A stretch of DNA of 64,000 nucleotides, taken from NCBI GenBank assembly GCA_011799875.1, contig CM022302.1, positions 322,879,114 to 322,943,113 on the forward strand, given 5' to 3'. Every line of letters begins with the position of its first letter. Position 1 is the stretch's first letter. Made by a program: the position numbers and the translations under genes. The DNA comes from Thinopyrum elongatum. Its lineage: Eukaryota > Streptophyta > Magnoliopsida > Poales > Poaceae. The notes beneath the pieces were generated by a model, which ran no database searches, had not been told where the DNA came from, and saw only the letters and a program-made list of their open reading frames with translations. Shown here piece after piece: positions 46,034 to 57,727 of the stretch.

Positions 46034-46706
46034 ATGGCGAGAGGAAGAGGTCGGGCTCGTGCTTCGGCCACGGCGATGAGAGCTTCTCCTCGACACCATG
46101 CCTCGGCTTCAGCTGTGTATGTAGAGGCCAATTCCAGCACAAGAGGTAGTGCCATGGGGCGAGGTCGGGGTCGACGCGGCGCCCGTGTACGAGGCGGCTA
46201 GAGCGGCACGCTCGTCATTTCTCCTCCAACTGCCCCACCCCCGGCAGAAGGCTATACGGGGGACACGATGCTTGAGTTCGTCGTCAAGCTGGCGATCATC
46301 CCCGTAGTTGCCTGCGGCTCCCCTGTCCTTTTGCCAGGGTGATGTAGGTCGACCAGCCACTTGGGCTGCAGCTGCGCATGAGCGGCTACTGGAATTGTGC
46401 TGTGTGGGTGAACATCGAGTTCCCGCGCCTCGCGTCATGCTCCTCAGGCGCGGGTAGAAAACCTTCGCCCGCGCCCACTATCTTGCGGAGGGGCATGTCC
46501 TTCGCTTCAACTTGGTGGAGTCTGACATGCTCTTTGTCAAGGTCTTCGGGCGGTCAGGCACTCGTCTCGGGTGCTGTGTAGAAAGCTCGAGCGACGATGG
46601 AAGCTCCTCCTCGAGCGACAGCGATGAGGAGGACACGGATGGTGAAGACGACGATGGTGAGCACCCGATCATCAAGTCCGAAGATGGCGGCTCGCACTCC
46701 AGCTGA
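46034..46706 (+). pseudogene. B3-domain gene antisense to the retrotransposon (right copy)
   Basis: ATG 46034 gives MARGRGRARASATAMRASPR, closed by TAG 46199-46201 (CAG in the left copy). Downstream frames carry the B3 remnants TMLEFVVKL and LVESDMLFVKVFGRSGTR, then GCCVESSSDDGSSSSSDSDE and an acidic tail to TGA 46704-46706. RGWKTFARAH is disturbed (GGT AGA in place of GGT GGA). It keeps the start codon that the left copy lost but has its own stop, so the ancestor was probably intact. Confidence 0.75.
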
Positions 46707-47887
46707 ATGTCTGCGGCACCATCATCACCAGCTGGGCACCGGCAGCACCATCATATGCAGCCGGACCCCGGCAGAGCGATTTGTTGGGGGTGTTTGGTCT
46801 GGATGCCACCACCATCTCCAGCGGGACCCCGGCAGGCCTGCTCGTGGACTCCGACTTCGTCTTCCTTGTCGGGGGTGCCTCACCGAGCCGCTCTCTCCGT
46901 TCTTGGCTTCATCCTCCCTGCCGGGGTGGTGCTCTCTCGATCTTGTCAGGCTACGTCCCTCTGGTCCTCACGGGGGTGACCAGGGCTTCGCCCAGGCGCT
47001 CCTTTTGCCCTCCTTGCTCTCGATGTAAACCCTAGGAGGAGAGGGAAAAGAAAGGCATTACGGAGCACTTTTATCTTTTGATCAAAAAAATTTAGGCATT
47101 TACCATGTTTGAATCAGATTTATGTATTTCCTCATCCATGCTTGCACTTGTATGATTTGTACTTGTTGTTTCACGCAAATCTTAAAAGAAAACTTGTCGG
47201 GAACTTATGCATGCTTTCTACGTTTTGAACGATTTGCCTTCAGCACTCTTTTGCAAGTAATGTTTCCGGAAAGCCTCTTGCTGGCCTTTGACGCAGCTAC
47301 TACTAATCTTTGTCGAGTAAGCTCGAAGCGAATTAGGAGCGCGAATAGAGGCCAGTTCCTTTCTGTTCTTTTCCAAATGCAGCTACAACTAATCCTGTCG
47401 AGTGGACTCGAGGCAACTACAGGAGCGCAAATGATAGACATGGCATGGTTTCCTCGCGTGCAAGTTTCTCATATGTAGGCGCAACATGGAATGGCAGGAA
47501 ATTTTAGATGAAACAAACTTATCTCTCTTTGTTGTACTTCTTATCACATAGATAAGGAAGAGCTGCCGTAGGACCAAGTAAATGAGCCTGCTTCCATCCC
47601 CCCGGGAAAGTTGCTCGCGAGGGATTCTTCTGCCTTAGTCAGAAAAAGAAAGAGAGAAGGTTGCATGAAGCCCTTAACGGCATGTTATTCATCTTATCTA
47701 AAACCAGTGTAATCACATCAAAATCATGCTTAACCAAACAAGAAAACATGCATGCAAGTTTTGTAAAACACTTGGTTTTATTCAGCTATGCACAGGGCCT
47801 GCGCTTGGCTTGGTACAAAGGGTTACAAGCCTTGGAGAGTATGCTTGTACAAAACGGATTGCCGGGGCAAGGCCCGGCAACCGCACC
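46707..47887. other. Spacer between B3-type gene and integrase (right copy)
   Basis: The counterpart of 30040-31221. No coding frame beyond chance. Confidence 0.6.
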
Positions 47888-49390
47888 TTATGGGTAGAAC
47901 TTGCGAAGATACTTGATATTCCATGAGTTTTGCACACGAATGCCATCTTCGGTCTCCAGACGGACTGCGCCAGGTCTGGTGACTCGTACTACCCGATAAG
48001 GGCCTTCCCACTTTGATGTCAACTTGTTTGTACCCTTGGCTGACTGAATGCGCCAAAGGACAAGGTCGCCTTCCTCAAGGCTCTGGGCATGAACTTTGCG
48101 GCTATGGTAGCAGCGTAAAGCTTCCTGGTAGCATGCAGCACGAACAGCCGCCCGGAGACGATCTTCTTCAAGGAGCACGACATTATCATGCTGTAGCTGC
48201 TTTGGCTCTACTTCGTCGTAGGCAAGTACTCAAGGTGACCCGTATATGAGTTCCGTGGGGAGTACCACTTCTGCACCGTAGACAAGGGAGAAGGGTGTCT
48301 GGCCGGTAGCTCGATTTGGCGTCGTTCTGAGCGACCAAAGAACTACCGGCAACTCGTCAATCCAACGCCTTTCGCACTTGTGCATCCTATCAAAAGTTCT
48401 TGTTTTGAGCCCACGCAACACTTCAGCATTTATTATTTCCACTTGCCTTTTACTCCTTGGGTGAGTAACGAATGCAAAGTACACTTTGCTTCCAAGGCTC
48501 TGAGTGTATTGCATGAAGGCGTGACTCGTGAATTGGGTGCCGTTGTCAGTGATGACCCCGTTCAGGACCCCGAACCGGCAACCAATCCCTTGAAGAACTT
48601 GATGGCTGACTGTGCAGTCGCCTTTCTCACCAGCTCTACTTCAGGACACTTTGTGAACTTGTTGATGGCAACGTACAAGAACTTAAAGCCCCCGATACCA
48701 CAGGGCAAAGGGCCCAAAATATTGAGCCCCTAGACCGAGAATGGCCAGGAGAGAGGGATCGTTTGGAGGGCTTGTGCTGGTTGATGTATGCTCTTTTGAA
48801 TGGAACTGGCAGGCTTCACACCTTGTTACTAGCTCAGTTGCATCCTGGAAGGCAGTGGGCCAATAAAAGCCTTGCTGGAAAGCCTTCCCGACAAGGGTTC
48901 TTGCTCCTATTTGGCAACCACATACACCCCCATGTATCTCTGCCAACAACTTCTACCCATCTTCCCAGGAAATGCACTTCAATTTTACCCTGTTTGGTCG
49001 CTTTCTACACAGGATGTTATCCACAAACTGGTACATACTTGACTGTCGGACTACTTTTTCAGCATGTTCTTGCTCCTCGGGAAGTTCCCTGTTTAGCGAA
49101 ACTGGAATATTTGTTGTGCCCACGTCGAAGCTTGAGGCTCGACGACAAGGACTAACGACATCTCCTTGGTCGCGGGAGCGCTGATCAAATCGGTAGGAAT
49201 CTGTGACTCCGCCTGAGGTCGCTGCTCACCGGCAGGCACATCACAATTCCTGGCAACTACCTTACCGACGGCTTGTGGGAGCTCTGCCAAAAAGTATTTT
49301 TCGGCGCTTATCTTCCTTCTCTTCTTGGCTCTCGTTGACGGGGTGACTGTGGGTTGAGTTAAGTGGAGCATAAAAGTCCCTCGTTCCACA
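47888..49390 (-). pseudogene. pol: Integrase part of pol (right copy)
   Basis: Same content as 31222-32722. Here the zinc-finger Cys pair is intact (CEACQFHSKEH). TFVHPRSKRQVEI-like core text, RRWIDELPVVLW and RNSWNIKYLRKFYP can be followed across frame breaks near 48950, 48690 and 48230. Confidence 0.85.
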
Positions 49391-49395
49391 GGTAG

Positions 49396-50418
49396 TGATA
49401 CGGAGCATCCCAAGGTCATCCCCATGGGCCTACAATCGTCTCACCAAGTGCCAAGTGGACCCATGACACGAGCATGTACAAGAGCTCTCGAAACCGAGGT
49501 GACATCGCTCCTCTCGCAATTCCTCTTTGAAACACATGAGACATGGCTACTACCTCAAACAGAGACACTTTGCATACTCAGGTACCAAGGATTTAGCCAT
49601 GGAGAAGCTAAGAAGCAAGAAGGATCAGAAGAGGAAGACATACGTGAAGACAGAGAAGAAATCAGCCAAGTCCCAGGTTGTCCGGACGATCCGGACGAGG
49701 TCCTGGACGATCCGGAGAGAGCCCCGATGATCCGGAACCTGGTCCGGATGATCCGGCTAATCCACTCGAGAGCACCCGCAGCTGAACCATGAAGCCGGAT
49801 CTTCCGGACGGAGTCCCGGATCATCCGGACCCAGCCGGATGTCCAGACCCCCTCGGACATCCGGGGCGCCGCCTACCATCTCGCCACATTCGGACCATCC
49901 GGACCATCTCCCAAATCCCTGAAGCCCGGATTGTCCGGCTTCGCATCCGGATCATCCAGACCCCCGCCTGTGCGCTCGTGTTGGGTCGAGGCCCGTGTAC
50001 CCCTTCATCACCTTAGCCTATATAAACGACTCCTCCTCCACTTTTCTAGGGTTAGCAATAGTTTAGTTCATTTGAGACATAGAGCATTGCTCACCCACTT
50101 GATACCTACTCCATTGGCGGCCAAGTCCTCCACCTAGGAGAAGATCCCCCAAGTGGATTCAAGCCCTCCATCTAGGAGAAGATCCCCTCGTGGATCAAGA
50201 ACCCGTCTCCGGATCGGAAAAACTACTGCCTCTTGTATTGTCCTTTGTTGTGTTTGAATCTTGTATCACCCTTTGTGTTCATGGATCTAGCACATGTGTG
50301 ATTGTTCTCATTGATTTGAGTGTTTCCCCTCATGTTTTCCTCCATGTGTTCGTCGTGTTCTTCGTGGGATCCCCTCCAAATCATGAAAGATCGGCCCTAG
50401 GGTTTCCACCCTACATTT
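49396..50418 (+). mobile_element. Solo LTR of another Ty3/gypsy element (right copy)
   Basis: Flanked by GGTAG at 49391-49395 and 50419-50423. 1,023 bp. Extra TCCGGACGA units relative to the left copy explain most of the length difference. Confidence 0.75.
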
Positions 50419-50423
50419 GGTAG

Positions 50424-52383
50424 CTTTTAAGCAGCACACTTTGACAACTGATAAGCGATGCTATTTTCCGCACGAGGGATGTGCTCTGTTTGCAGATCAT
50501 CAAAGTGTTCTTCCAACTTCCTCACTTCATTCACGTACGCTTCCATCAACGGGCTCTGGTAGTCCTTATTCATTTGCTTCACTACAAGCTGTGAATCTTC
50601 GCGGACGATTAACTTTTTGATTCCCAACTCTACCGTGATTCTGAGGCCGGCAAGCAGTCCCTCATATTCAGCGATATTGCTGGTGGCCTCCTCACGGGGG
50701 AAATGCATTTGAACTACATACTTGAGATGCTCTCTGGTAGGCTCGATGAGTAGCACTCCAGCACCGGCGCCTTGTAACGAGAAAGCACCGTCAAAGTACA
50801 TGATCCAATCATTTTCCTTCTCCTTCCCGGGGAGTGCTGACTGCTGGATCTCATCATCTGGTGTTGGTGTCCATTCCGCCATGAATTCAGCTAATGCTCT
50901 CCTCTAGATAGTCGATGTACTCTCAAACCAGAGTGCAAAACTTGACAACTCCAATGCCCATTCTACTATCCTGTCGGTCGCCTCTGGATTCCTCAGAATG
51001 CGTTGTAGCGGAAAACGGATAACCATGGTGATCTCATGTGCTTGAAAATAGTGGCGCAACTTCCTGGAAGCCATGAGCAGGCCAAAGAGCAACTTCTGCA
51101 TACCCGAATACCTCGATCTAGATCCTTGCAATAGAAAGCTGACAAAATATACTGGCCATTGCACCACTTTCTTCTTTGATGTAACTTGTTGTTCAGCTAT
51201 TTCATTTTGCACCACCTTCATTTTGCTGGTGCTTGGGCTTGCCGGGTAAGACGTTGCTTCATCCTGGGGAGCTTTTGCCATGGCTGCCTCCTCATCGCCA
51301 GCTTCCCTTTGCACAACTAGCACGATGCTGACTACTTGACTTGTTGCCACCAAGTATAGCAGCAACGAATCTTGTAGTTTAGGCGTGACTAGAGTTGGCG
51401 CAGAGGACAAGTACTTTTTCAGGTCTTGCAGCGCAGCCTCTGCTTCCGAAGTCCATTTTACTGGACCCGCCTTTTTCAATATCTTGAAGAAAGGCAGGGC
51501 GCGCTCAGCAGACTTTGAAATAAACCTGCTTAAGGCCGTGATGCAACCAGCAAGATGCCTCACATACTTGACGGTCTTGGGTGCCTGGATTTGTTCAATA
51601 GACTTGATCTTGTCGTGGTTCACCTTGATACCTCGCTGAGATATAAAGAACCCAAAGAGCTTGTCAGAGGGAACACCAAACACATAGTTCTCGGTGTTGA
51701 GCTTCATATTGACCTTGCATAAGTTGGAAAAGGTTTCCTCCAAATCTTGAATCAAAGTGGACTTGTCCTTGGTCTTGACCATGATATCATCCATATAGGC
51801 CTCTATGTTCCTGTTCAACTATGGCTCGACGCCAATTTGGATGGACTGCCCTTGCAAATGTTGAACCCACGCTCTTTAGTCCAAAAGGCATTCGTATAAA
51901 GCAGTACGTGCCACATGGAGTGATGAACACGGTATTTTCCTTATCTTTCTTAGACATGAATATCTGGTGATACCCAGAGTAAGCATCAAGAAATGTGAGC
52001 AAATCACAGCCGGCAGTGGAGTCCACAATCTGCTCAATGTGCGGCAAGGGGAAAGGATCCTTTGGGCATGCTTTATTAAGATCAGTGTAGACAATGGAAA
52101 GCCTCCATTTCCCATTTGCCTTACGCACGACAACCAGATTCACCAACCAAGTTGGGTGTAGGACTCCCCTGACTAGGCCAGCTACCTCGAGTTTCTTAAT
52201 TACTTCTGCTATGAACTGTTGCCGCTCCAAAGCTTGCTTCCTGACCTTCTGCTTGACGGGCTAAGCATGAGGGCAGACAGTAAGGTGGTGCTCAATTACA
52301 TCCCTGGGAATAGTGGGGATGTCAGATGGTTGCCATGCAAACACATCCACATTCGCCCGTACGAAGGTAATTAGTGCACTTTC
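50424..52383 (-). pseudogene. pol: RT-RNase H part of pol (right copy)
   Basis: The N-terminal RT is better preserved than in the left copy: LHPTWLVNLVVVRKANGKWR through FLDAYSGYHQIFMSKKDKEN in one frame. YMDD is at 51797-51786. A TAG near 50907 splits the RNase H region. The second RNase H ends at LSKCAA before the solo LTR. Confidence 0.88.
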
Positions 52384-55300
52384 CTATTTGTCATCTAGGG
52401 TGGCACTGATGGTGAAGGTATCGTTAGTGCCATCCTCCCTCGCCAGCACCTTCTTTGTCGTAGATGGAGTGGCCTTGGATCTCTTGCCGGTAGAACATTC
52501 AGGTGAGTCCTCGACGGGTGCACAACACTCCAAAGAGGCGCGCTTCCCGAAGGCTCACTGGATGTCTTGCGGGACTTCTTGCTATTCTTTGTCTTGGCGG
52601 GAGTTGTTGTTTTGCTGGTTTCTGCTACGATCGCATACCTGTAGAGTTTATCCATGCAAATGATTGCATCTTTATTGTCGGAGTTGATGGAAATGACGCC
52701 CATGGGCCCCGGCATCTTCAATGTGTTGTAAGCATAATGTGACGCTGCCATGAATTTGGCCAAGGCCGGGCGGCCAAGAATTCCATTGAACGGCAAGGGG
52801 ATCTTTAGCACATCAAACACAACCTTCTCTGCCCTGTAATTTAGTTCCCCACCAAATGTCACCGGCAACGTGATCTTCCCTTTAGGTTGGCTCCTCCCCG
52901 GGTTGATTCCTTGGAACGTCCCCGTTTTCTGGAGCTCTTCCTCTTGGATCTGTAGCCTCTCGATCACCTCGGGGGAGATCAAGTTCAAGTCGGTTCCACC
53001 ATCAACTAAAAGTTTTGTGACCTTGAGGTTGCGAATTGTTGGTGAGAAGAAAAATGGCAAACACCCAACCGCAATTGTGCGATCAGGGCTATCCTCAGCA
53101 TCGAAAATAATAGGCGTGTGAGACCACTTGAGGGGCTTTTGCACATGTGCTGCCGGTTCTGTCGCATTGACTTCCCGTGCCCAGTGTTTGAGTTGGCGGT
53201 GGGAGGAGTGAAAGATGCACCCCTGTCAATGCACATGGCCTATGTTGCCTTCTGGAACTCATGCTTGATGGACTCTTTGTCATCCTCCTCATAACTTCCT
53301 TCATCTTCTTCTTTCTTCTCTCTGCCCCTAGTGGGCTTTTCTTTCTTCTGACCGGTGTTTCCACGACATCCACCTCGACCACCACGGCCCTTCTTGTCAG
53401 ACCCACCTGTACCTTCCGGATCCTCTCCTTGTCCCACATCTCGTACTCTGCTTTCTGCTTCTCAACCAGCTGCTCGACTTGGCGGCACTCTTGGAGGTCG
53501 TGGCCCTCGGTACTATGAATCTTGAAGCATGGCCCGTCGGAGTTGCCAGTCTTCGCCCTCGCTGCGGCCACCTGGAATTCAGCGCACGTAGCCACTTCTT
53601 TGCCAGTACTCTCTGCCTTGGGCTTCTTGGCGGGGCTGGAGTTGCCGAAGCCCTCCACAGCCATAAATGACATTCCCTTGCACTTCCTGTTGTATCTTTG
53701 ACCTTTCTTCTTTGGGGCAGCCTCATCATCGTCGTGAAAATCGACTTCAACACTAGCTTCTTCCGCGACAAGTCTCCTCCCTTCTTCTGCACGTGCACAC
53801 TTGTCTGCCAACGCATAGAGCTCGTTGACAGTCTTTGGAAACTAAATATGCATCTTCTCCCTCATCTTGCTATTACGCACATTTGTGTGGAATGCGGTAA
53901 TCACAGCTGCAGGGTGGATATCCGGCATATCGCAGTGCACACGGCTGAACCTCTAAATGTGTCTGTGCAAGTCCTCTCCTTCCTTTTGTAGGATCGCTTG
54001 CAAGTCGCTAGGCACCCCTAGACCTCTCTGATCTCCGATGAACGCACCAACAAACTCATTGCAAAGATCGGACCACGAAGAAATGGAGTTTTCTAGCAGG
54101 TTCATCAACCAGGACATCACATTGGGCTTGAGCACCAATGGGAAGTAGTTGGCTAGCACCTTTTCGTCTCTTCCCCCGGCAGCCTGTACAGCGATGGTGT
54201 AAACACCTAAGAACTCTGTCGGGTTTTGACTGTCGTCATACTTTTCTAGTACTTTGGGATTGAATGCATGGACGGACGGCCAACGGAGTTACCGCAGCTC
54301 CCGTGTGAAAGCGGGGCACCCAACCTCATAAGGTAGGTACCCTCCAACAACGGGCGCTGGCTCATCAACGACTGGACCGTTGCGCTCTTCTAATTGATGG
54401 TGAGCCTCCCGGTGTCACTGAATAGTGGTGCGAGCGTCCTCCGCTCGCCTTTCCAGCAACACTTGCCTCTGATCCCGCTGCGTTTGCGGACCTGAGGAAG
54501 CCATGGATGCGTTGTAGGGCTGCGCGTCCTAGTAGTTTTGCTGCGAGGGTCGGTGTTGCCGCTGAGATTGTGGCCAGGGAGGGGACTGCACCGTTGGAGC
54601 ACCAGCCACCACACGGCCCTCAGCCCGAGCCACAGGTGCAGTTGGCGGGCACCACGAGGGCTCCGCCAACTGGGAACTGTTTGCATTCGCAAACTTGATC
54701 AGACTCCGAATCGTAGCCCTCCACTCGTCCATGTTGTCAGCCACTTGAGGGAAATCCAGCAGCATCTGCACCCGTGCCATTGCCTCCGTCGCCGTTTGGG
54801 GCATGTTAGAGCATGAGGAAGGCGACGTCGCTGGACTCCTGGTGGAGCTAGCAAGAGCAGTGTTGCGGTCTCGTTGCCGAATCATGAGGGCGGTAGTGGG
54901 GTGGCGTGGTGGGAGTGGCACTTGGAGATCTTGAGCCGTATCTACTAGCGACTGGCCATGCTGACGTTGTTGTGGAGGCACAACAACACTGCCCAGCGTC
55001 ACGTCGCGTCCATCTTGCAATGGGCATGGTGCGTGTCTTGATGTTGTCTCCCTGCAGGTGCTGGGGTCGGTGCAGCGGGAGGATCTCAGATCACGCCGGA
55101 CCGGGTGTTGTCGCAAATCATGGCGCGGGGGAAGCGGGAGTTACGCATCCGTGCCGCCCTCACCATTGTTGTGGTTTCCACCAGAGGGTCACGGGAGCTG
55201 ACCGGCTCCGGCGTTCCTGTCGTTTGCTCCTGCCGCGGCAAGCATGGAGACAACACCTCCTATGCCGGCCGCGCCCCCCGTGGCTTCCGCACCGCCGGCC

Positions 55301-55395
55301 GGAGTGGCGCCGCCTGCGCCATCCACAGGCGAATGTGGTGGGTGCCTAGACGAGGATGGTTTCGTCGTCATGGAGCCCTTCTTCTTGGGCGCCAT
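52384..55395 (-). pseudogene. gag-pro: gag-protease (right copy, with native start)
   Basis: The start ATG 55395-55393 gives MAPKKKGSMTTKPSSSRHPP, resembling MLPKKK of the 5815-19118 element. A frame break follows near 55190. Then come glutamine-rich matrix-like text, capsid (NYFPLVLKPNVMSWLMNLLE), KIHSTEGHDLQECRQVEQL, protease LVDGGTDLNLISPEVIERLQ, and FNGILGRPALAKFMAASHYA. It ends with the shared TAG 52386-52384. At least four breaks. Confidence 0.85.
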
Positions 55396-55490
55396 GGGTG
55401 ATGAAGAAGACGCAGAACTTTACATAGCTGATGCACTGCTCGCTGCCTTGATTCACGCCAATGCAGAGCCCCTGCCTGGCACGCCAAAGA

Positions 55491-56364
55491 AGTCGGCGTG
55501 GAGACGGCGATCTATGGGGCAGTGTAGCCCCTTTTTCTAGTTCGGCAAGGGGAGGCGATCGACACAAAGAGAAAATACAACGAGGAGCACATGATTTTAC
55601 CCAGGTTTGGGCCGCCTGGGGGCGTAAAACCCTACTCCTGCCTTTGGTGTATTGGGTGGTGTTTGAGCACAAATACATGGAGCACTCTCCCCCAGCAAGT
55701 GGCAAGAAGAGAGTAGCTGCATGAATACCTATGCGTGAGGGTTGCAAAGACTCGAACCCCTTCTAATGTTGCACTGGCCCTCCTTTTATAGCTCAAGAGG
55801 TCACCATAGAGGTAAAAAGGTCATTACAGGGGTGATTAGACTGATACAGAGCTATCATACCTAACTTTGACAGTTAAGACAAAACGTATTAAATGCGATG
55901 CTACGTGTCATGTGGAGGTTGAGTCCCGGCAAGGTTGCTGCACCACATATCCAGCTACCTCCTATTAGCGTGACACGCCATTAGGATGGGTGTCAATAAA
56001 GGTGATTTACTCCTCCTGCATGCTAACATGCACGGGTTACTTCCACCAAAGCACTTGCGGGCTCGACACCTCACTAATTAGTGACCGGCTAGTGAGAGAG
56101 GCAGAACGCTGGTGTTGGCAGGAAGCCCATGCCCGAGGGGTTTGCTGGGGCTTGACTTGCCGGCTCGTCGCTGCCGAAGTTGGTTGCTTCCGTTGAGATA
56201 TTTGTAGCTTTTTCCAAGGCTTGGTCTTCTTAATGCTCTCATTGATCTCACGAAGAGCGGCTTCTCTGGTATGGTTGTGTATGAGACTTCGCACTTGATG
56301 TATGAGTTGCAACGCGCTTGTGCATAAGTCAGGGCAGCAAAAACTCATGTTTGTTGCACTGAAA
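55491..56364 (-). repeat. 5' LTR of the minus-strand element
   Basis: 874 bp. In element orientation it begins at 56364 with TTTCAGTGCAACAAACATG (expected TGTCGGTGCAACTAACATG) and ends CACGCCGACT at 55491. It is followed by TCTTTGGCGTGCCAGGCAGG, the mutated primer-site region. Both terminal dinucleotides are mutated. TATA box at 55790-55784. Confidence 0.85.
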
Positions 56365-57142
56365 CAGCCTGAGCTGGATAGTGATGGTCAGCCACTGGCA
56401 ATTAGAAGGTGCAAGACATGTAATGTCATCAACGGCCACAATTCTAGGACATGTAAAAAAACATGAACTAGAAAACCCTGGCACTGGAGATGCGCAACAA
56501 AACAGGGACGCTGCACCAAGACAGCAGAATAATAGCCATACCAGATCTGCTGACAACACTCAAAATTTGAAAAAACCGAGACTCTGCACCTTCTGCAAAA
56601 AGAGGAAGAGACACAATGCGAGAACTTGCCTGCAGAGAACAAGATCAGAAAATAAAGAAGAGGATGAACATGATATTGGAGAAGGAAATAGTGATGCAAC
56701 TAAAGAAGAGGAGCAATTTGTTTCTGAAGAAGATGAAGACAAAGAAGAGGATGAAGAAGAAGAAGAAGAAGAAGAGAGTGAAGAAGATAAAGAACCTGAA
56801 GAAACTATGCCAATAACACAACCAAACAAAAGACAAAAAACTGAAGGGAAAGCTGTACAGAAACAAGCAACGACGACACCACATATAAAAAGCAGGTTAG
56901 GAGCACGAAAGGATGCAGTTCAAAGTGGTACAAACCCAGCACCGCCATCAACCAACACGCGAGGAAAGACTGGAGTTCATAGCCGTGGAAAACATAGATT
57001 GCCATCAACCACCAGGCAAGGCGCTATAAACACCACAGTGCAAAGAGAAGAAATTGCAACACCGCCAAGAACAACACGGCAAACTGCAACAAAAGACGCG
57101 CACCAGTCGCCAAGAAGAAGCAGCAGGTTAACGACAAAATAG
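56365..57142 (+). pseudogene. Zinc-knuckle, acidic-tail gene fragment (MULE/FAR1-like C-terminus?)
   Basis: Directly after the LTR, frame 1 reads PLAIRRCKTCNVINGHNSRT and Cys, then shifts at an A7 run (56455-56461). Frame 2 continues to TAA 57142 with a second knuckle RLCTFCKKRKRHNARTC (about 56576), a long Glu/Asp stretch (about 56650-56810) and a basic Ser/Thr/Arg-rich tail ending RRSSRLTTK. Both knuckles have spacing C-X2-C-X5-H-X4-C, one residue longer than the classic CCHC. Cys/His knuckles followed by charged tails close many plant Mutator-like transposases and FAR1 relatives, so that is my best guess. The upstream part was displaced by the retrotransposon and CACTA insertions (see 27857-27895). 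Confidence 0.55.
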
Positions 57143-57727
57143 ATACAATTCACTATAGTACGCATATACCAGTTTGCATATCCGCAAGACTTATATAAAC
57201 ACAAATTACAAACTGACGTTGAAATTCTATTACACACGAACACGAACGATCAGGGGAAAGCTCATCCGCCAAATCGGTCGATTTCTATAGATTTTAGTCG
57301 GGATCCCAGTAAATAAAAAAGAAATAAAAGACAACGGGCGTCCAGAGCCAAATAAAATCATCCCACAACACCCGTTTGCATGCAGAACGCAAGCGACGAA
57401 GCAGTTCTCTCTTCTGGCAAATGCAGTGCTCTTTATTTAGTAGTGCAGTTCACCATAGTTGAGCATGTAGTTTGGAAGCCATGCAGTGCACTTGCCTTGA
57501 ACCAACTAAAACAAATACAAGCCAGGAAGTTCTATCATACAAAACAGGAAGTTCGGATTAGGTAAACAAACTACAATCTGATTTCAAAAAGCATGTCCCA
57601 GATAGGAAAAAAATAAGTTTTTATTATGGTCCACATAACAGAGTAGGATGAAGCATTCGATACGCAAAAGTACTTATTACAATCCATCTCAAATCTTAAC
57701 CAATTACGTCAAATGTGATTTCAATAG
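57143..57727. other. AT-rich downstream DNA, no gene recognised
   Basis: 3' flank of the zinc-knuckle gene and the insertion site of the next element. AATAG at 57723-57727 would be its target duplication; the partner is outside the window or lost. Confidence 0.5.

Larger units (their letters stand above)
38423..55096. repeat. 16.6-kb tandem segmental duplication, right copy
   Basis: Second copy of 21805-38406. At its right edge the sequence runs on naturally into the start of gag and the 5' LTR, so this copy keeps the native right junction and the left copy keeps the native left one. The two are joined by a 16-bp stretch at 38407-38422. Confidence 0.93.
44563..56364 (-). mobile_element. Minus-strand Tat-lineage retrotransposon with both LTRs (right copy)
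   Basis: 11.8 kb including a nested solo LTR. The 5' LTR is 55491-56364 and the 3' LTR 44563-45434. CAGCC occurs at 44558-44562 and 56365-56369, so this is the original insertion with its target duplication. By eye the LTRs differ by about 10%, making it older than the 5815-19118 element. All coding parts are frameshifted. Confidence 0.9.

Noticed and set aside
21805..55096. Assembly duplication as the explanation for the 16.6-kb repeat
   Set aside because: Copies differ throughout by substitutions, small indels and private lesions, and the junction has its own sequence.
27857..56364. Reading 27896-28767 and 55491-56364 as the LTR pair of one 28-kb element
   Set aside because: The 44563-45434 LTR and repeated pol show a tandem duplication; the true pair is 44563-45434 with 55491-56364, and CAGCC fits both.
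56560..56884. Minus-strand Ser-rich and Phe-rich open frames
   Set aside because: Reverse complement of the Glu/Lys-coding GAA/AAG tract; composition artefact.
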